Positions 1-7,129 of a stretch of DNA of 46,585 bases are shown in pieces (position 1 is the first letter of the stretch; each line of letters opens with the position of its first letter). Both the position numbers and the translations under genes were made by a program. This DNA is from Nitrospirota bacterium (GTDB lineage: Bacteria; Nitrospirota; Thermodesulfovibrionia; Thermodesulfovibrionales; BMS3Bbin05): assembly GCA_020351835.1 (NCBI GenBank), contig CP070669.1:441824-488408 (forward strand), read 5' to 3'. The notes under the pieces were generated by a model that did no database searches, was not told the origin of the DNA, and saw only the letters and a program-made list of their open reading frames with translations.

Positions 1-1
1 C

Positions 2-379
2 ATAACTTTAATGGTTGTAGACCCTTACAGGCTCTTTGTCTTCTGGGATGCGGACAGAAAGGATGTAGACAATGTTGTTCATAACGGCGAAGGCTATAGA
101 ACAGTGATCCGGGTCTATATATTCGAAGGTGACAATGAGGCCGGTTATTTCGATATCAGGGCAGACCACCTTTCTGACGAGATATATCTTGACGTCATCC
201 CGGACAGGGGTTACATGGTGGAGTTCGGTGTGATCAAGGGAGAACAGTTCACGTCGTTAGCATCCAGCCGTCGGAAGTTCACTCCGGTGTTCGGGATCGA
301 CAACGAGGACCTTTCCTATGAGGCCTTCGAAATGATGATCAAGCATCTGCCGAACGGAGAGAACAGATTGTCTTCTTGA
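2..379 (+). CDS. DUF4912 domain protein, 3' part (5' end outside window)
   Basis: The reading frame is open from base 2 to a TGA at 377-379, and only the C-terminal 125 residues are in the window. The segment ITLMVVDPYRLFVFWD resembles the conserved core of DUF4912, where a hydrophobic strand is followed by a DP-x-x-L-F-x-[YF]-W motif. Because that core begins before the first ATG (base 11), and no Shine-Dalgarno precedes that ATG, the true start is most likely upstream of the window. No signal peptide or membrane segment is visible. The molecular function of DUF4912 proteins is not known to me. Assignment rests on motif resemblance, so confidence is moderate. Confidence 0.6.
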   Translation: MTLMVVDPYRLFVFWDADRKDVDNVVHNGEGYRTVIRVYIFEGDNEAGYFDIRADHLSDEIYLDVIPDRGYMVEFGVIKGEQFTSLASSRRKFTPVFGIDNEDLSYEAFEMMIKHLPNGENRLSS

Positions 380-449
380 CGGAGACCGGTGAGAGGCAAA
401 CTAATTCTCGTAGAGATGTTCGGGAGTAACGATATATTGCGCAGGATTG

Positions 450-752
450 CTATAGCATTATGAGCTTATCAGAACTATGGATCATTCCGGCATTGTTGTA
501 TTGACTTCCGCTTATTATTTTTGCAGGCAATCCCCTTATATTAACACCCAATCCCTCGACATTATACTTACAGTAGGTCATTTTCAGACCATCTGACTCG
601 ACAAGCTTTATGAACTCCTCTGATTCGAGAAGCCTTGTGCCCTCATCCATCACAAACAGTTCCACCTGATGTCCTCTTTTCACGGCCTCCAGAGCTATGC
701 CCGTAATAGCTTTAAGGTTCTTATCTGAATTGATCATTATGCCTAGCTTCAT
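450..752 (-). CDS. DsrE-family protein (third gene of dsrE/dsrH-like operon)
   Basis: A 100-residue protein with the alternating beta/alpha pattern of the DsrE/TusD fold. It starts with a strand (KLGIMINSD) and a helix, has a second strand (VELFVMDEGTRLL), and carries a single cysteine in MTYCKYNVEGLG, where DsrE-type sulfur carriers usually hold their reactive Cys before an x-x-x-G loop. It ends in a strand (SDKLIML), the usual last strand of the fold. Start ATG at 752 is preceded by GGAG with good spacing. It is the last gene of a three-gene minus-strand operon and starts 16 nt after the 55-residue gene. Likely role: sulfur-relay or small redox-linked carrier; substrate unknown. Confidence 0.7.
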   Translation of the reverse strand: MKLGIMINSDKNLKAITGIALEAVKRGHQVELFVMDEGTRLLESEEFIKLVESDGLKMTYCKYNVEGLGVNIRGLPAKIISGSQYNNAGMIHSSDKLIML

Positions 753-768
753 ATGCTGGCTCCATTTA

Positions 769-936
769 CTACCATGATATGACCTTATCAGATGACTCTA
801 TAAGATCAAGAACTTCCCCGAATTCGCTGAGGCCCCTCAGATCGACAGAGATAACTTCATTATCTGAACCATGCTCGCTCATTAGAACCTCAAGAGTATC
901 ATCGGGGTCTCTTGTTATGAGATATAGTACTTTCAA
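769..936 (-). CDS. small DsrH/TusB-like protein, TTG start
   Basis: A 55-residue ORF that fills the space between two DsrE-family genes. It begins at TTG 936-934 and ends at TAG 771-769; no ATG is available except at residue 19. The protein starts KVLYLITRDPDD and ends ESSDKVISW, i.e. a strand-helix-strand arrangement ending in a D-x-V-hydrophobic strand, as in DsrH/TusB, the smallest member of DsrEFH/TusBCD complexes. It is shorter than usual TusB (about 95 residues) and lacks a cysteine. The upstream gene's TGA at 961-963 is in the same frame, so the start must lie between 960 and 936. Position, length and composition support a real gene; the family call is inference. Confidence 0.55.
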   Translation of the reverse strand: MKVLYLITRDPDDTLEVLMSEHGSDNEVISVDLRGLSEFGEVLDLIESSDKVISW

Positions 937-960
937 TTGTCTGATCTCGCAATATCCATA

Positions 961-1230
961 TCAATACGTCAAAATATGGTCGTATCCAAGAAGCCTTTTT
1001 GCTATATCATGATCACTTAGCAATGTCATCTCCTTGTTCTCTGGGCAATTAGTAAAAAGATCCATCTTAATAGCGTTCATCGTCTCAAGGTTAAGCATGT
1101 TCCTCTCTGTCTTTGCGACCTTTGAGCCAAGAACGTAAACATCTATTTTATCGTTCCTGAGGGTAGCACCCACAGCCATTCTAAGCCCCTCTTCCTGGCG
1201 CTCTCTTACAAGTACGGCTATCTTACTCAT
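961..1230 (-). CDS. DsrE/DsrF-like protein, first gene of operon
   Basis: An 89-residue protein beginning SKIAVLVRERQEEGLRMAVG, followed by DVYVLGSKVAKTERN and ending DHDIAKRLLGYDHILTY. The strand-helix-strand order matches the DsrE/DsrF/TusC fold. Its single cysteine (TNCPENKE) lies in the middle third. The start ATG at 1230 is preceded by GCGGGGA at about 8 nt. The gene leads the unit 1230-450, followed by the 55-residue gene and a second DsrE protein, so the set mimics a TusC-TusB-TusD style heteromer in small form. Its precise partner and substrate cannot be read from the sequence. Confidence 0.65.
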   Translation of the reverse strand: MSKIAVLVRERQEEGLRMAVGATLRNDKIDVYVLGSKVAKTERNMLNLETMNAIKMDLFTNCPENKEMTLLSDHDIAKRLLGYDHILTY

Positions 1231-1267
1231 CTAAATATCCCCGCTTTTACTAATAGATATATCTACT

Positions 1268-1273
1268 ATTATA
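1268..1273 (-). promoter_or_regulatory. -10 box of the DsrE-like operon
   Basis: A perfect TATAAT on the minus strand (1273-1268), preceded by TG, lies about 38 nt upstream of the first gene's ATG at 1230. No convincing -35 hexamer was found 16-18 nt upstream. The short palindrome AAGCGCTT lies just upstream at 1281-1288. Assignment is by position and consensus only. Confidence 0.4.
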
Positions 1274-1316
1274 CATTTCCAAGCGCTTACACGTCTGATA
1301 GCCACATTATAAAAAA

Positions 1317-1352
1317 AGGGTCCCGCTATATTCGAAACAATAGCGGGACCCT
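1317..1352 (-). terminator. Rho-independent terminator of hflKC
   Basis: Two perfectly complementary 13-nt arms (1317-1329 and 1340-1352; core GGGTCCCGC) enclose a 10-nt loop. Read on the minus strand, the hairpin is followed at once by a run of seven T (1316 downward). It lies 20 nt past the hflC stop codon, and separates hflKC from the DsrE-like operon on the same strand. Confidence 0.9.
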
Positions 1353-1372
1353 ATATTCAGCATACCTTATTA

Positions 1373-2326
1373 CTATTTTCCGGACCTGCTGCGCAGGTAT
1401 TTATAAAAATCTCCCTTTGTCGTGAGTATAAGCCAGTCCTTATCGGACATAGTTGACCCGTACGTTTCCATCGTCTTCAGAAACCTGTAGAAATCCCTTG
1501 ATGCCTGGCTCTTATTGTAGGCCCCGGCATATATAGCTGTAGCTTCAGCATCCGCTTTACCCATGATCTCCTGCGCTGTCCGATATGCCCCTGATTCTAT
1601 CTCCTTAAGGTCTTTCTCCTTGCTTCCAAGTATCTTCGATGCCTCCCCCTGACCCTCAGACCGGAACTTGTCAGCGATACGCTTGCGTTCCGTGATCATC
1701 CTCTCGAAGATCTTCTGCTGTACCTCATCAACATAGTTCACTCTTTTGAGCCTAAGGTCCAGAAGCTCTATCCCCAGCTCAAGTGTGCGGCTTGCAGCCG
1801 CCTCAATGATCTCCCGGGTGATCTTTTCACGTCCGAACTTGATATTCTGGAGCGTGGTCGTGATCTCCCCTTCGGACAGTCCCTCAGACAGGACCGGTTC
1901 CCTGTTGGAGGTCCTTACTATCTCTACCAGAAGGTGCTTCGCTATGGCATTCCTCGTCTCTCCGTCAAGGATATCATCAAGACGCGACTGCGCACCGCTT
2001 TCATCTCTGAGACGCTGGAAGAACAGCAGGGGGTCCTTAATTCTCCATCTGGCGTATGTATCGACCCAGATAAACCTCTTGTCCTTAGTCGGCACCTGGT
2101 TGGGATCGCCGTCCCACTCAAGGAACCTTCTATCGAAGAAATTGGCCTTGTGTACGATAGGCACTTTAAAGTGTATCCCGGGGGTTGCTATCGGTTCCCT
2201 TATAGGTTTCCCGAACTGCGTAATGATGACCTGCTCGGTCTCGTCCACTACGAAAGCAGACGAAACCAGCACCGCCACCGCAATGGCAATTATTGCAATC
2301 AAGGCCGGTATTTTTATTTTGTTCAT
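1373..2326 (-). CDS. hflC: HflC, SPFH-domain membrane protease modulator
   Basis: A 317-residue SPFH (stomatin/prohibitin/HflK-C) protein. HflC with HflK forms a membrane cage around the FtsH protease and modulates its activity. An N-terminal membrane anchor (about residues 7-27) is followed by the SPFH core (VVDETEQVIITQFGKP, then PGIHFKVP) and a helical region rich in charged residues. The start codon ATG (2326-2324) overlaps the hflK stop as ATGA, implying translational coupling. A strong terminator follows. Length and motifs fit the family. If the upstream hflK really is broken, HflC may act alone or the TAG may be an artefact. Confidence 0.93.
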   Translation of the reverse strand: MNKIKIPALIAIIAIAVAVLVSSAFVVDETEQVIITQFGKPIREPIATPGIHFKVPIVHKANFFDRRFLEWDGDPNQVPTKDKRFIWVDTYARWRIKDPLLFFQRLRDESGAQSRLDDILDGETRNAIAKHLLVEIVRTSNREPVLSEGLSEGEITTTLQNIKFGREKITREIIEAAASRTLELGIELLDLRLKRVNYVDEVQQKIFERMITERKRIADKFRSEGQGEASKILGSKEKDLKEIESGAYRTAQEIMGKADAEATAIYAGAYNKSQASRDFYRFLKTMETYGSTMSDKDWLILTTKGDFYKYLRSRSGK

Positions 2327-3309
2327 TTGGCACCCCCTTTATCGAGCTGGAAGAGCGGCAATATCCCCGTGGCTTCCTCATCCGTTATGAGCTTCCGTCC
2401 CACCTTGTTCATTACCTCATTCATGGTCTCGAGATATATACGCTGTCTCGTCACCTCAGGCGCTTTCAGAAACTCCCTGTAAACTGCATTGAACTTGGAG
2501 GCTTCACCTTTCGCATTGTTCACCCTTTCAAGTGCATATCCCCTGGCCTTCTCTATCGTCCTCTCGGCCTCACCGCGCGCCTTAGGGATGACCTTGTTAT
2601 ATTCCGACTTCGCCTGGTTAATGAGTTTTTCCTTTTCCTGCTCGGCCTCATTTACTTCATTAAACGCCGGCTGAACCGGTTCAGGAGCATTTACGTCCTG
2701 CAGGACCACCTGCTCCACCTTGATACCGAGCTCGTACTGGTTGGATAGCTCCTGGAGCATCACCTCTGCCGTAGTTGCGACCTACTGTCGGCCTACTGTG
2801 ATAACCTCATCTACCGTGCGGTCACCGACTATCTCCCTCAATACCGCTTCGTTCATATCCCTGAATGTCTTGACGGCGTTCCTGACGCGGAAAAGGAACT
2901 TGAAAGGATCGCTGATCCTGTACTGGACGATCCATTCTACCTCAGCAGCGTTAAGGTCACCGGTGAGCATCAGTGATTCCGCAGTAAGTTTTCTTGATGA
3001 ATATTCCGTTCTTACCCCAGGTGTTTTGGTCCTGAAGCCGAACTCGAGCTTGAGCTGACGCTTGACAGGCACCTTGAAAACCGTTTCTATTCCGAACGGC
3101 AGTTTAAAGTTAGCTCCGGGCTCCGCTACCCTCGTGAACTTTCCGAACCTAAGGACGACACCGACCTCCTCCGTGCTAACGGTAAACCACACCGAGTAGA
3201 TTAAAATTATCGCAACTATGACAGGGATGATCCATATCAACTTCTTTGGATTGATATCCGGCGGGCGAAACTTCTTAAAATCACTAAGATCAAAAGGATT
3301 CTGATCCAT
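2323..3309 (-). pseudogene. hflK: hflK interrupted by one in-frame TAG codon
   Basis: HflK is the SPFH partner of HflC. The N-terminal part (175 codons from ATG 3309) contains the membrane anchor (about residues 24-45) and the first half of the SPFH domain, ending VITVGRQ. A TAG at 2784-2782 follows, and the same frame then continues VATTAEVMLQELSNQYELG to the normal HflK C terminus (LQDVNAPEPVQPAFNEVNEA). No frameshift is needed. HflK relatives typically have Glu at about this place, so GAG to TAG is the simplest change. The start is firm: AAGGAGG lies 7 nt upstream. A downstream GTG-ATG pair (2763-2758) could permit restart. TAG is used as an ordinary stop by ftsY, rlmN and others here, so general recoding is unlikely. 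Alternatives are a real nonsense mutation, strain variation, readthrough, or a sequencing error. Confidence 0.85.
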
Positions 3310-3336
3310 TTAATACCTCCTTAGGTTTTCAAGACG

Positions 3337-3365
3337 ATCATAAAAGAGATTCACACCTCTATCAA
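3337..3365 (-). promoter_or_regulatory. sigma-70 type promoter of hflKC
   Basis: On the minus strand TTGATA (3365-3360) and TATGAT (3342-3337) are separated by 17 nt, each matching consensus at five of six positions. The predicted transcription start is about 20 nt upstream of the hflK ATG, leaving room for the AAGGAGG ribosome site. Not experimentally supported. Confidence 0.6.
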
Positions 3366-3413
3366 TTAGTATAAAAGAACGAAAGGAAAAAATATCGGTC
3401 AGACAGATTAATA

Positions 3414-4466
3414 TCATTTCTCTTTTATCAGTTCAATACGAAGAACAACAATGTCTTCGCTATTACCGTCAGGATACATATAACCTTCCACTTTCCCTAT
3501 CTTCTTTAACTGCCCCATCATCCCTCCCAGCCTCGAGCCGGGCAAACGAAGGTCAATAGATGCCTCGTCAGTCTTAAGGTCCCTCCTTATCAGGGCGCCT
3601 CCGAGCTCATGAATCATCCCTTCTATCTGTTCCGATGCACTGACGATGTCTTTTACGTGAACAGATATATTGATATGCTGGCTCTCGTCGAGGGATGCCG
3701 CAGGTATGCTCATTTGCCTCTTGGCGGACAGACCGCCTCCACCCTCAGGTCCAACATCCTTATCTACGGAAGAAACCTCATTTTCGGATCCTGGCATTTG
3801 ATATCTCTCCACAGGCATGTCGGCCTGCACATCCACCTCAGAGGCTTCATGCCTGCCCGCCACTGCGATCTCATCCGGCATCACTCTCCCTGTTTCCTCG
3901 ATCTTCTCCGTTACCGGACTTATCGCTGCCTGCATTTCGCCCTCTTTCTCCGAAGTATCACTCCTTAGCTCCTTCATTTCAACACTGCGGCCCGCGACGA
4001 TTTCGTTATCCAGCCCTTCTTTAACGGGGGCCGGCTGCTCCGGAAGTCTTTCCGACAACATTGGCCTGTTACCGGATGGAGCCAATTCAACCTCTTCTCT
4101 GACCTCATCCTTCACGACCGGTTCCATGTATTTGACAATAAATAGTATGGACAACGCGAGTAAAACAACTCCAAATGCCTCGATCGGAAATTTAATATGC
4201 CACGGAGAGAACATCCACCCCCAGAACCCCTTCCTCCTGACAGACTCTTCTCTGATCCTCTGCATTATCTTTCCTGTCATCCACGGAGGAGGTTCAATAT
4301 TATCGAGGTTCTGTATATTACCCACCGTCTGGAGCATCTCTTTATATGCATTCTCACATTCCATACATGATCCAAGATGTTCCTTGACCATCACTGTCTC
4401 GTCCCCCGTAAGCTCGTTGTCAATTAAAGCGGATAACATCTCTCTTATCTTTTCACAGTTCACCAT
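3414..4466 (-). CDS. anti-sigma factor, zf-HC2 type, with periplasmic C-terminal domain
   Basis: A 350-residue partner of the ECF sigma factor encoded just upstream. The N terminus carries the zinc-binding anti-sigma motif H30-x3-C34-x2-C37 (EHLGSCMEC) that normally clamps the sigma factor in the cytoplasm. One membrane segment follows (about residues 92-112, FGVVLLALSILFIVKY), then a long low-complexity Glu/Ser/Pro-rich stretch and a compact C-terminal domain (ISVHVKDIVSASEQIEGMIH onward) resembling the DUF2275/DUF4349-like domains found on such proteins. The ATG overlaps the sigma stop by 14 nt. The periplasmic domain is probably the stress sensor and its release or proteolysis the signal, by analogy with the family. 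Confidence 0.85.
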   Translation of the reverse strand: MVNCEKIREMLSALIDNELTGDETVMVKEHLGSCMECENAYKEMLQTVGNIQNLDNIEPPPWMTGKIMQRIREESVRRKGFWGWMFSPWHIKFPIEAFGVVLLALSILFIVKYMEPVVKDEVREEVELAPSGNRPMLSERLPEQPAPVKEGLDNEIVAGRSVEMKELRSDTSEKEGEMQAAISPVTEKIEETGRVMPDEIAVAGRHEASEVDVQADMPVERYQMPGSENEVSSVDKDVGPEGGGGLSAKRQMSIPAASLDESQHINISVHVKDIVSASEQIEGMIHELGGALIRRDLKTDEASIDLRLPGSRLGGMMGQLKKIGKVEGYMYPDGNSEDIVVLRIELIKEK

Positions 4467-5067
4467 GATCTCCCATTAACTTCACAAGACAATCCTTTAC
4501 ACCTTCTCGAGCCCTGAACAAGCGTGATCTGACAGTACCGGAAGGTATCCCCAGCGTCTCAGCTATCTCATCATACGATAGACCCTGAAGGTCCCTTAGT
4601 ATTATCACAGCCCTGAAGTCCTCCTCAAGCCCAGCTATGCATTTATGGACCCTTTCCCTTATATCATCACTTTCAAGGATCTCCAGAGCCGACCGATCCT
4701 TCGAGGCAACATCTATATAAATACTACCATCCTCCTTCGTGATCGGAGCGTCTATTCTAAGTTCTCTCCCCCCCCTGGAACCCTTCTGCTTCAACCTGTT
4801 CCTCGCTCGGTTCATTACTATGGCATGCAGCCATGTCGAGAACCGCGCCTCTGATCTGTATTTCCTCAGTCCCTTATATGCGGCTATGAACGCCTCCTGT
4901 AATACATCACATGCGTCATCGTAGCTATCGAGCATTCTGAAGGCAACGTTCAACATCGGCTTCTGATACCTGCTAACAATGCTCTCAAAGGCTTCAATAT
5001 CTCCCTCCAGACATTGTTTGACAGCCCTGAGGTCCTCATCATTTTGCTTTTCCTTCTCTTCCTTCAT
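4453..5067 (-). CDS. ECF (RpoE-type) RNA polymerase sigma factor
   Basis: A sigma-70 family extracytoplasmic-function factor of 204 residues (208 if TTG 5079 is used). Region 2 is seen as AFESIVSRYQKPMLNVAFRM with DACDVLQEAFIAAY, and region 4 as ILRDLQGLSYDEIAETLGIP followed by GTVRSRLFRARE, the helix-turn-helix that reads the -35 element. The anti-sigma gene overlaps its 3' end. No Shine-Dalgarno precedes either candidate start. ATG 5067 is chosen because an RpoE-type promoter places its -10 box at 5076-5072, across the TTG, so a transcript from it could not contain the TTG codon. Probably an envelope-stress regulator that controls itself. Confidence 0.9.
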   Translation of the reverse strand: MKEEKEKQNDEDLRAVKQCLEGDIEAFESIVSRYQKPMLNVAFRMLDSYDDACDVLQEAFIAAYKGLRKYRSEARFSTWLHAIVMNRARNRLKQKGSRGGRELRIDAPITKEDGSIYIDVASKDRSALEILESDDIRERVHKCIAGLEEDFRAVIILRDLQGLSYDEIAETLGIPSGTVRSRLFRAREGVKDCLVKLMGDHGEL

Positions 5068-5071
5068 ATGA

Positions 5072-5099
5072 TTAGACAACCTTAATATTAAATAAGTTC
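5072..5099 (-). promoter_or_regulatory. ECF-type promoter (GAACTT / TCTAA) at the sigma gene
   Basis: On the minus strand GAACTT (5099-5094, preceded by G) is followed after 17 nt by TCTAA (5076-5072). This matches the RpoE-group consensus of a GAACTT -35 and a TCTGA-like -10. The expected start of transcription falls within one or two bases of the A of ATG 5067, implying a leaderless or nearly leaderless autoregulated message. Confidence 0.6.
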
Positions 5100-5137
5100 C
5101 ATAAAGACACTAATTATAAGGGGGAGCAGTGCATGAC

Positions 5138-5236
5138 ATGGTTAATATTATCAGTAATAAGATCAAATTTAAAGAACCTACTCAAACACTTGAGGCATTG
5201 GACCCAGAAATGGTAGATTATCGCGAAACGGGCTGA
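5138..5236 (+). CDS. possible 32-residue ORF upstream of radC
   Basis: Between the divergent sigma and radC genes there is a short frame from ATG 5138 (or GTG 5129, same frame) to TGA 5236. It encodes MVNIISNKIKFKEPTQTLEA and then a short acidic tail. The composition is soluble and charged, AAGGGGGAG lies just upstream of the GTG, and the frame ends 22 nt before radC. A competing ATG at 5133 in another frame also sees that ribosome site. No similarity is recognised. It may be a leader peptide, a small protein or chance. Confidence 0.25.
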   Translation: MVNIISNKIKFKEPTQTLEALDPEMVDYRETG

Positions 5237-5258
5237 TCATATCATCAGGAGGGGATAA

Positions 5259-5939
5259 GTGTCCGGAGTTATCAGGAACTGGCCTAAACACGAGCGTCCA
5301 CGTGAGATACTGCTGGAAAAAGGACCCGAATATGTTTCAGACGCGGGTCTGCTTGCCATAATCCTTCGTACCGGAACAAAAGGGAAGGACGCCGTAAGCC
5401 TGGGAAGAGAACTGATCGGCGCATTTGGAGGGCTTAAAGGCTTGCTCAGAGCCGACAGGGATGACCTTAACAGGATACACGGGCTTGGCCCTGCAAAAAT
5501 ATCCCAGCTGCTAGCTTCTATTGAAATAGCCAAACGTCAGATGAAAGAGGAGATCGTAGGCAGGCCCGCCATTAATTCACCGTCTGACGTAACCAAATAC
5601 ATCTCAATGGCGGTATCGAACCTCAATGAGGAAGTTTTCATGGTGCTATACCTTAACGCATCCAATGAGATCATAACGACCGAGATACCATTCAGAGGGA
5701 CGGTCAATCAGTCAGCTGTGTATCCTAGAGAGGTGATAAAACGTGCCATCAGCCTGAATTCCACCGGATTGATATTCGTTCATAACCATCCATCAGGCAA
5801 TCTTACCCCGAGCAAATGCGATATCGCGCTTAACAGTAAGCTCATGCAGGCTTGTGCTGCTGTAGACATAATCCCCCTTGACCATCTGATCTTCGGCCCG
5901 GGAGGTCACGTGTCCTTTAGAGAAGAAGGCCTTATGTAA
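5259..5939 (+). CDS. radC: RadC-family JAMM metalloprotein
   Basis: A 226-residue RadC/UPF0758 protein. The N-terminal part carries a helix-hairpin-helix-like DNA-binding segment (about residues 60-85, IHGLGPAKISQLLASIEIAK). The C-terminal JAB1/MPN+ domain has the zinc motif in FVHNHPSGNLTPSKCD (H-x-H-x10-D). The start GTG at 5259 is preceded by AGGAGGGG with correct spacing. Despite its name, a role in DNA repair is not settled for the family; a metal-dependent hydrolase acting near DNA is the usual inference. It stands alone on the plus strand and converges with the DsrE-like gene that follows. Confidence 0.93.
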   Translation: MSGVIRNWPKHERPREILLEKGPEYVSDAGLLAIILRTGTKGKDAVSLGRELIGAFGGLKGLLRADRDDLNRIHGLGPAKISQLLASIEIAKRQMKEEIVGRPAINSPSDVTKYISMAVSNLNEEVFMVLYLNASNEIITTEIPFRGTVNQSAVYPREVIKRAISLNSTGLIFVHNHPSGNLTPSKCDIALNSKLMQACAAVDIIPLDHLIFGPGGHVSFREEGLM

Positions 5940-5948
5940 GAAAACTGG

Positions 5949-6317
5949 TCAAAAACTAACGTTCTGTCTCGACATTAGGAGCTCACCCAGAAAAGAACCA
6001 GGTTTGACCTCCGAGTTATCTATAAGCTCGGCATCCTTTAGTCCGAAAGGCTCTACGCATGAGGCACACACGTAGAACTTAGAATCGAAGTCCTCTGATA
6101 ACGTCCTAAGGAGCTCATGAACAGGAGAGAACCCGTGTTGCCACGTTATCGTCTCTGCAAATCCCTTTTTTGCAAGCATCACTCCCTCGTTGATAAGGAA
6201 AAAATCTACCTTTGCATCAAAAGCCACCATATTTGACGCTAACTGCAAAGCTGCAGCCGCCCTTTCCGGCGCATCAAAAGAGTGAGATATGATAAATACG
6301 AATTCCTTCTTCTCCAT
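5949..6317 (-). CDS. DsrE/DsrF-family protein
   Basis: A 122-residue DsrE-family protein. It starts EKKEFVFIISHSFDAPERAA, has KVDFFLINEGVMLAKKG, and carries two cysteines in FYVCASCVEPFGLKD, where DsrE-type carriers place their active Cys. The start at ATG 6317 is preferred over the longer frame to 6407 because GGAG lies 7 nt upstream and the extra 30 residues do not resemble the fold. It is monocistronic and convergent with radC, 9 nt apart. This is the fourth DsrE-like protein in the window. The C-x-x-C pair here suggests thiol/disulfide or persulfide chemistry; the actual partner is unknown. Confidence 0.75.
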   Translation of the reverse strand: MEKKEFVFIISHSFDAPERAAAALQLASNMVAFDAKVDFFLINEGVMLAKKGFAETITWQHGFSPVHELLRTLSEDFDSKFYVCASCVEPFGLKDAELIDNSEVKPGSFLGELLMSRQNVSF

Positions 6318-6576
6318 CACCTGTCTCCATTCTATATCGTTTTTCGATCCGGCCACTAAAGGCGCACTCGATAATGGATTATAGATAAGCCAATTAAAGT
6401 GTGTCAAATCAAACGATTAATATGCTTTAGAAGCATTTTTTGAGGCAAAAGACTCAGGACGTTCTTACGTCCACCCTGTGATATAGCATAAAATCTCATC
6501 ATAATCAATCACTTACCGGAATGTAAGACAAATATATACTACTGGCACGAAACCTGCTAACTCATTATTAATCATT

Positions 6577-6957
6577 ATGCCCGAAACAAAAGAAAGAAGA
6601 GATGAGCAGCGTTATCCGATCCAGGAGATATACAGAAAGTACGTATCATGCAAGATCAAGCTTGACGGAGCAGAAGCCGTAGATGCCCAGTTAATAGAGT
6701 TCAGCAAGAGCGGCCTTAAAATAATGTGTAAAAGCCATAAGGAAGAGAACTCTGTTTTGGAATGCGTTATCTCTCTGCCGAAATTATACCCTAAGGACTT
6801 GAAGACGAGGATCAAGGTCAGATATTCCACCCCGTCTGAAAACAGCGATAATTTCATCATAGGTGCAAAGATAATAGAAGCGGACAAGGATTATATAGCC
6901 AGGGTTTTTGCAAAAATTATCGAGTTCGTGACATTAAGGACCGGCAATCTCTACTAG
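6577..6957 (+). CDS. PilZ-domain protein
   Basis: A 126-residue single-domain protein with the two halves of the PilZ cyclic-di-GMP motif: an N-terminal Arg cluster (KERRDEQRYPI, matching R-x-x-x-R) and a D/E-x-S-x-x-G element (EFSKSGLKI). Beta-rich sequence and a C-terminal helix complete the fold. The acidic residue normally Asp in D-x-S-x-x-G is Glu here (E57), so ligand binding should be checked. The start ATG 6577 has no Shine-Dalgarno, and an AT-rich box ends 5 nt upstream, so the message may be leaderless. It could link c-di-GMP to the chemosensory or motility apparatus. Confidence 0.75.
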   Translation: MPETKERRDEQRYPIQEIYRKYVSCKIKLDGAEAVDAQLIEFSKSGLKIMCKSHKEENSVLECVISLPKLYPKDLKTRIKVRYSTPSENSDNFIIGAKIIEADKDYIARVFAKIIEFVTLRTGNLY

Positions 6958-6976
6958 AAGGCTTTAGACCCTCAAA

Positions 6977-7006
6977 TTGACAAATTCCGGGACAATTTGA
7001 TATAAA
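6977..7006 (+). promoter_or_regulatory. strong sigma-70 promoter of tRNA-Asn
   Basis: TTGACA (6977-6982, perfect) and TATAAA (7001-7006) are 18 nt apart, or 17 if the -10 is read from 7000. The predicted start lies near 7013, about 15 nt before the mature tRNA 5' end. Confidence 0.8.
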
Positions 7007-7027
7007 ATTTATCTGCGTTTTTTGCGT

Positions 7028-7103
7028 TCCCGGGTAGCTCAGCCGGCAGAGCGGGTGGCTGTTAACCACTTAGTCGGGGGTTCGAATCCCTCCCCGGGAG
7101 CCA
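7028..7103 (+). tRNA. tRNA-Asn (anticodon GTT)
   Basis: A complete cloverleaf of 76 nt. Acceptor arms TCCCGGG (7028-7034) and CCCGGGA (7093-7099) pair fully; the D stem is GCTC/GAGC; the anticodon stem GGTGG/CCACT encloses the loop CTGTTAA with anticodon GTT; the T arm contains TTCGAAT. The discriminator base is G and CCA (7101-7103) is encoded. A strong promoter lies just upstream. No other tRNA is adjacent. Confidence 0.97.
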
Positions 7104-7129
7104 TTACTTCCACTATCCGGATCCTTAGA

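Noticed and set aside
1746-2390. 214-residue plus-strand frame opposite hflC
   Set aside because: Ser/Arg-rich translation of the complementary strand of hflC with no ribosome site; a shadow of the real gene. Similar long shadows opposite cheA, the MCP and the HEAT gene were also dropped.
2782-2784. TAG in hflK as a pyrrolysine codon or evidence of a changed genetic code
   Set aside because: HflK is not a known pyrrolysine protein, and TAG ends several normal genes here (ftsY, rlmN, fumarase alpha, pilZ). A point mutation or error is simpler.
2779-2800. 11-nt near-perfect tandem repeat (ACAGTAGGCCG / ACAGTAGGTCG) around the hflK TAG as a duplication event
   Set aside because: An 11-nt insertion would shift the frame, but both sides are in frame with the HflK family. 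The similarity is likely coincidental.
6422-6441. ATGCTT/AAGCAT hairpin with following T-run as a terminator
   Set aside because: The stem is six AT-rich pairs and no plus-strand gene ends close by (radC ends about 480 nt upstream).
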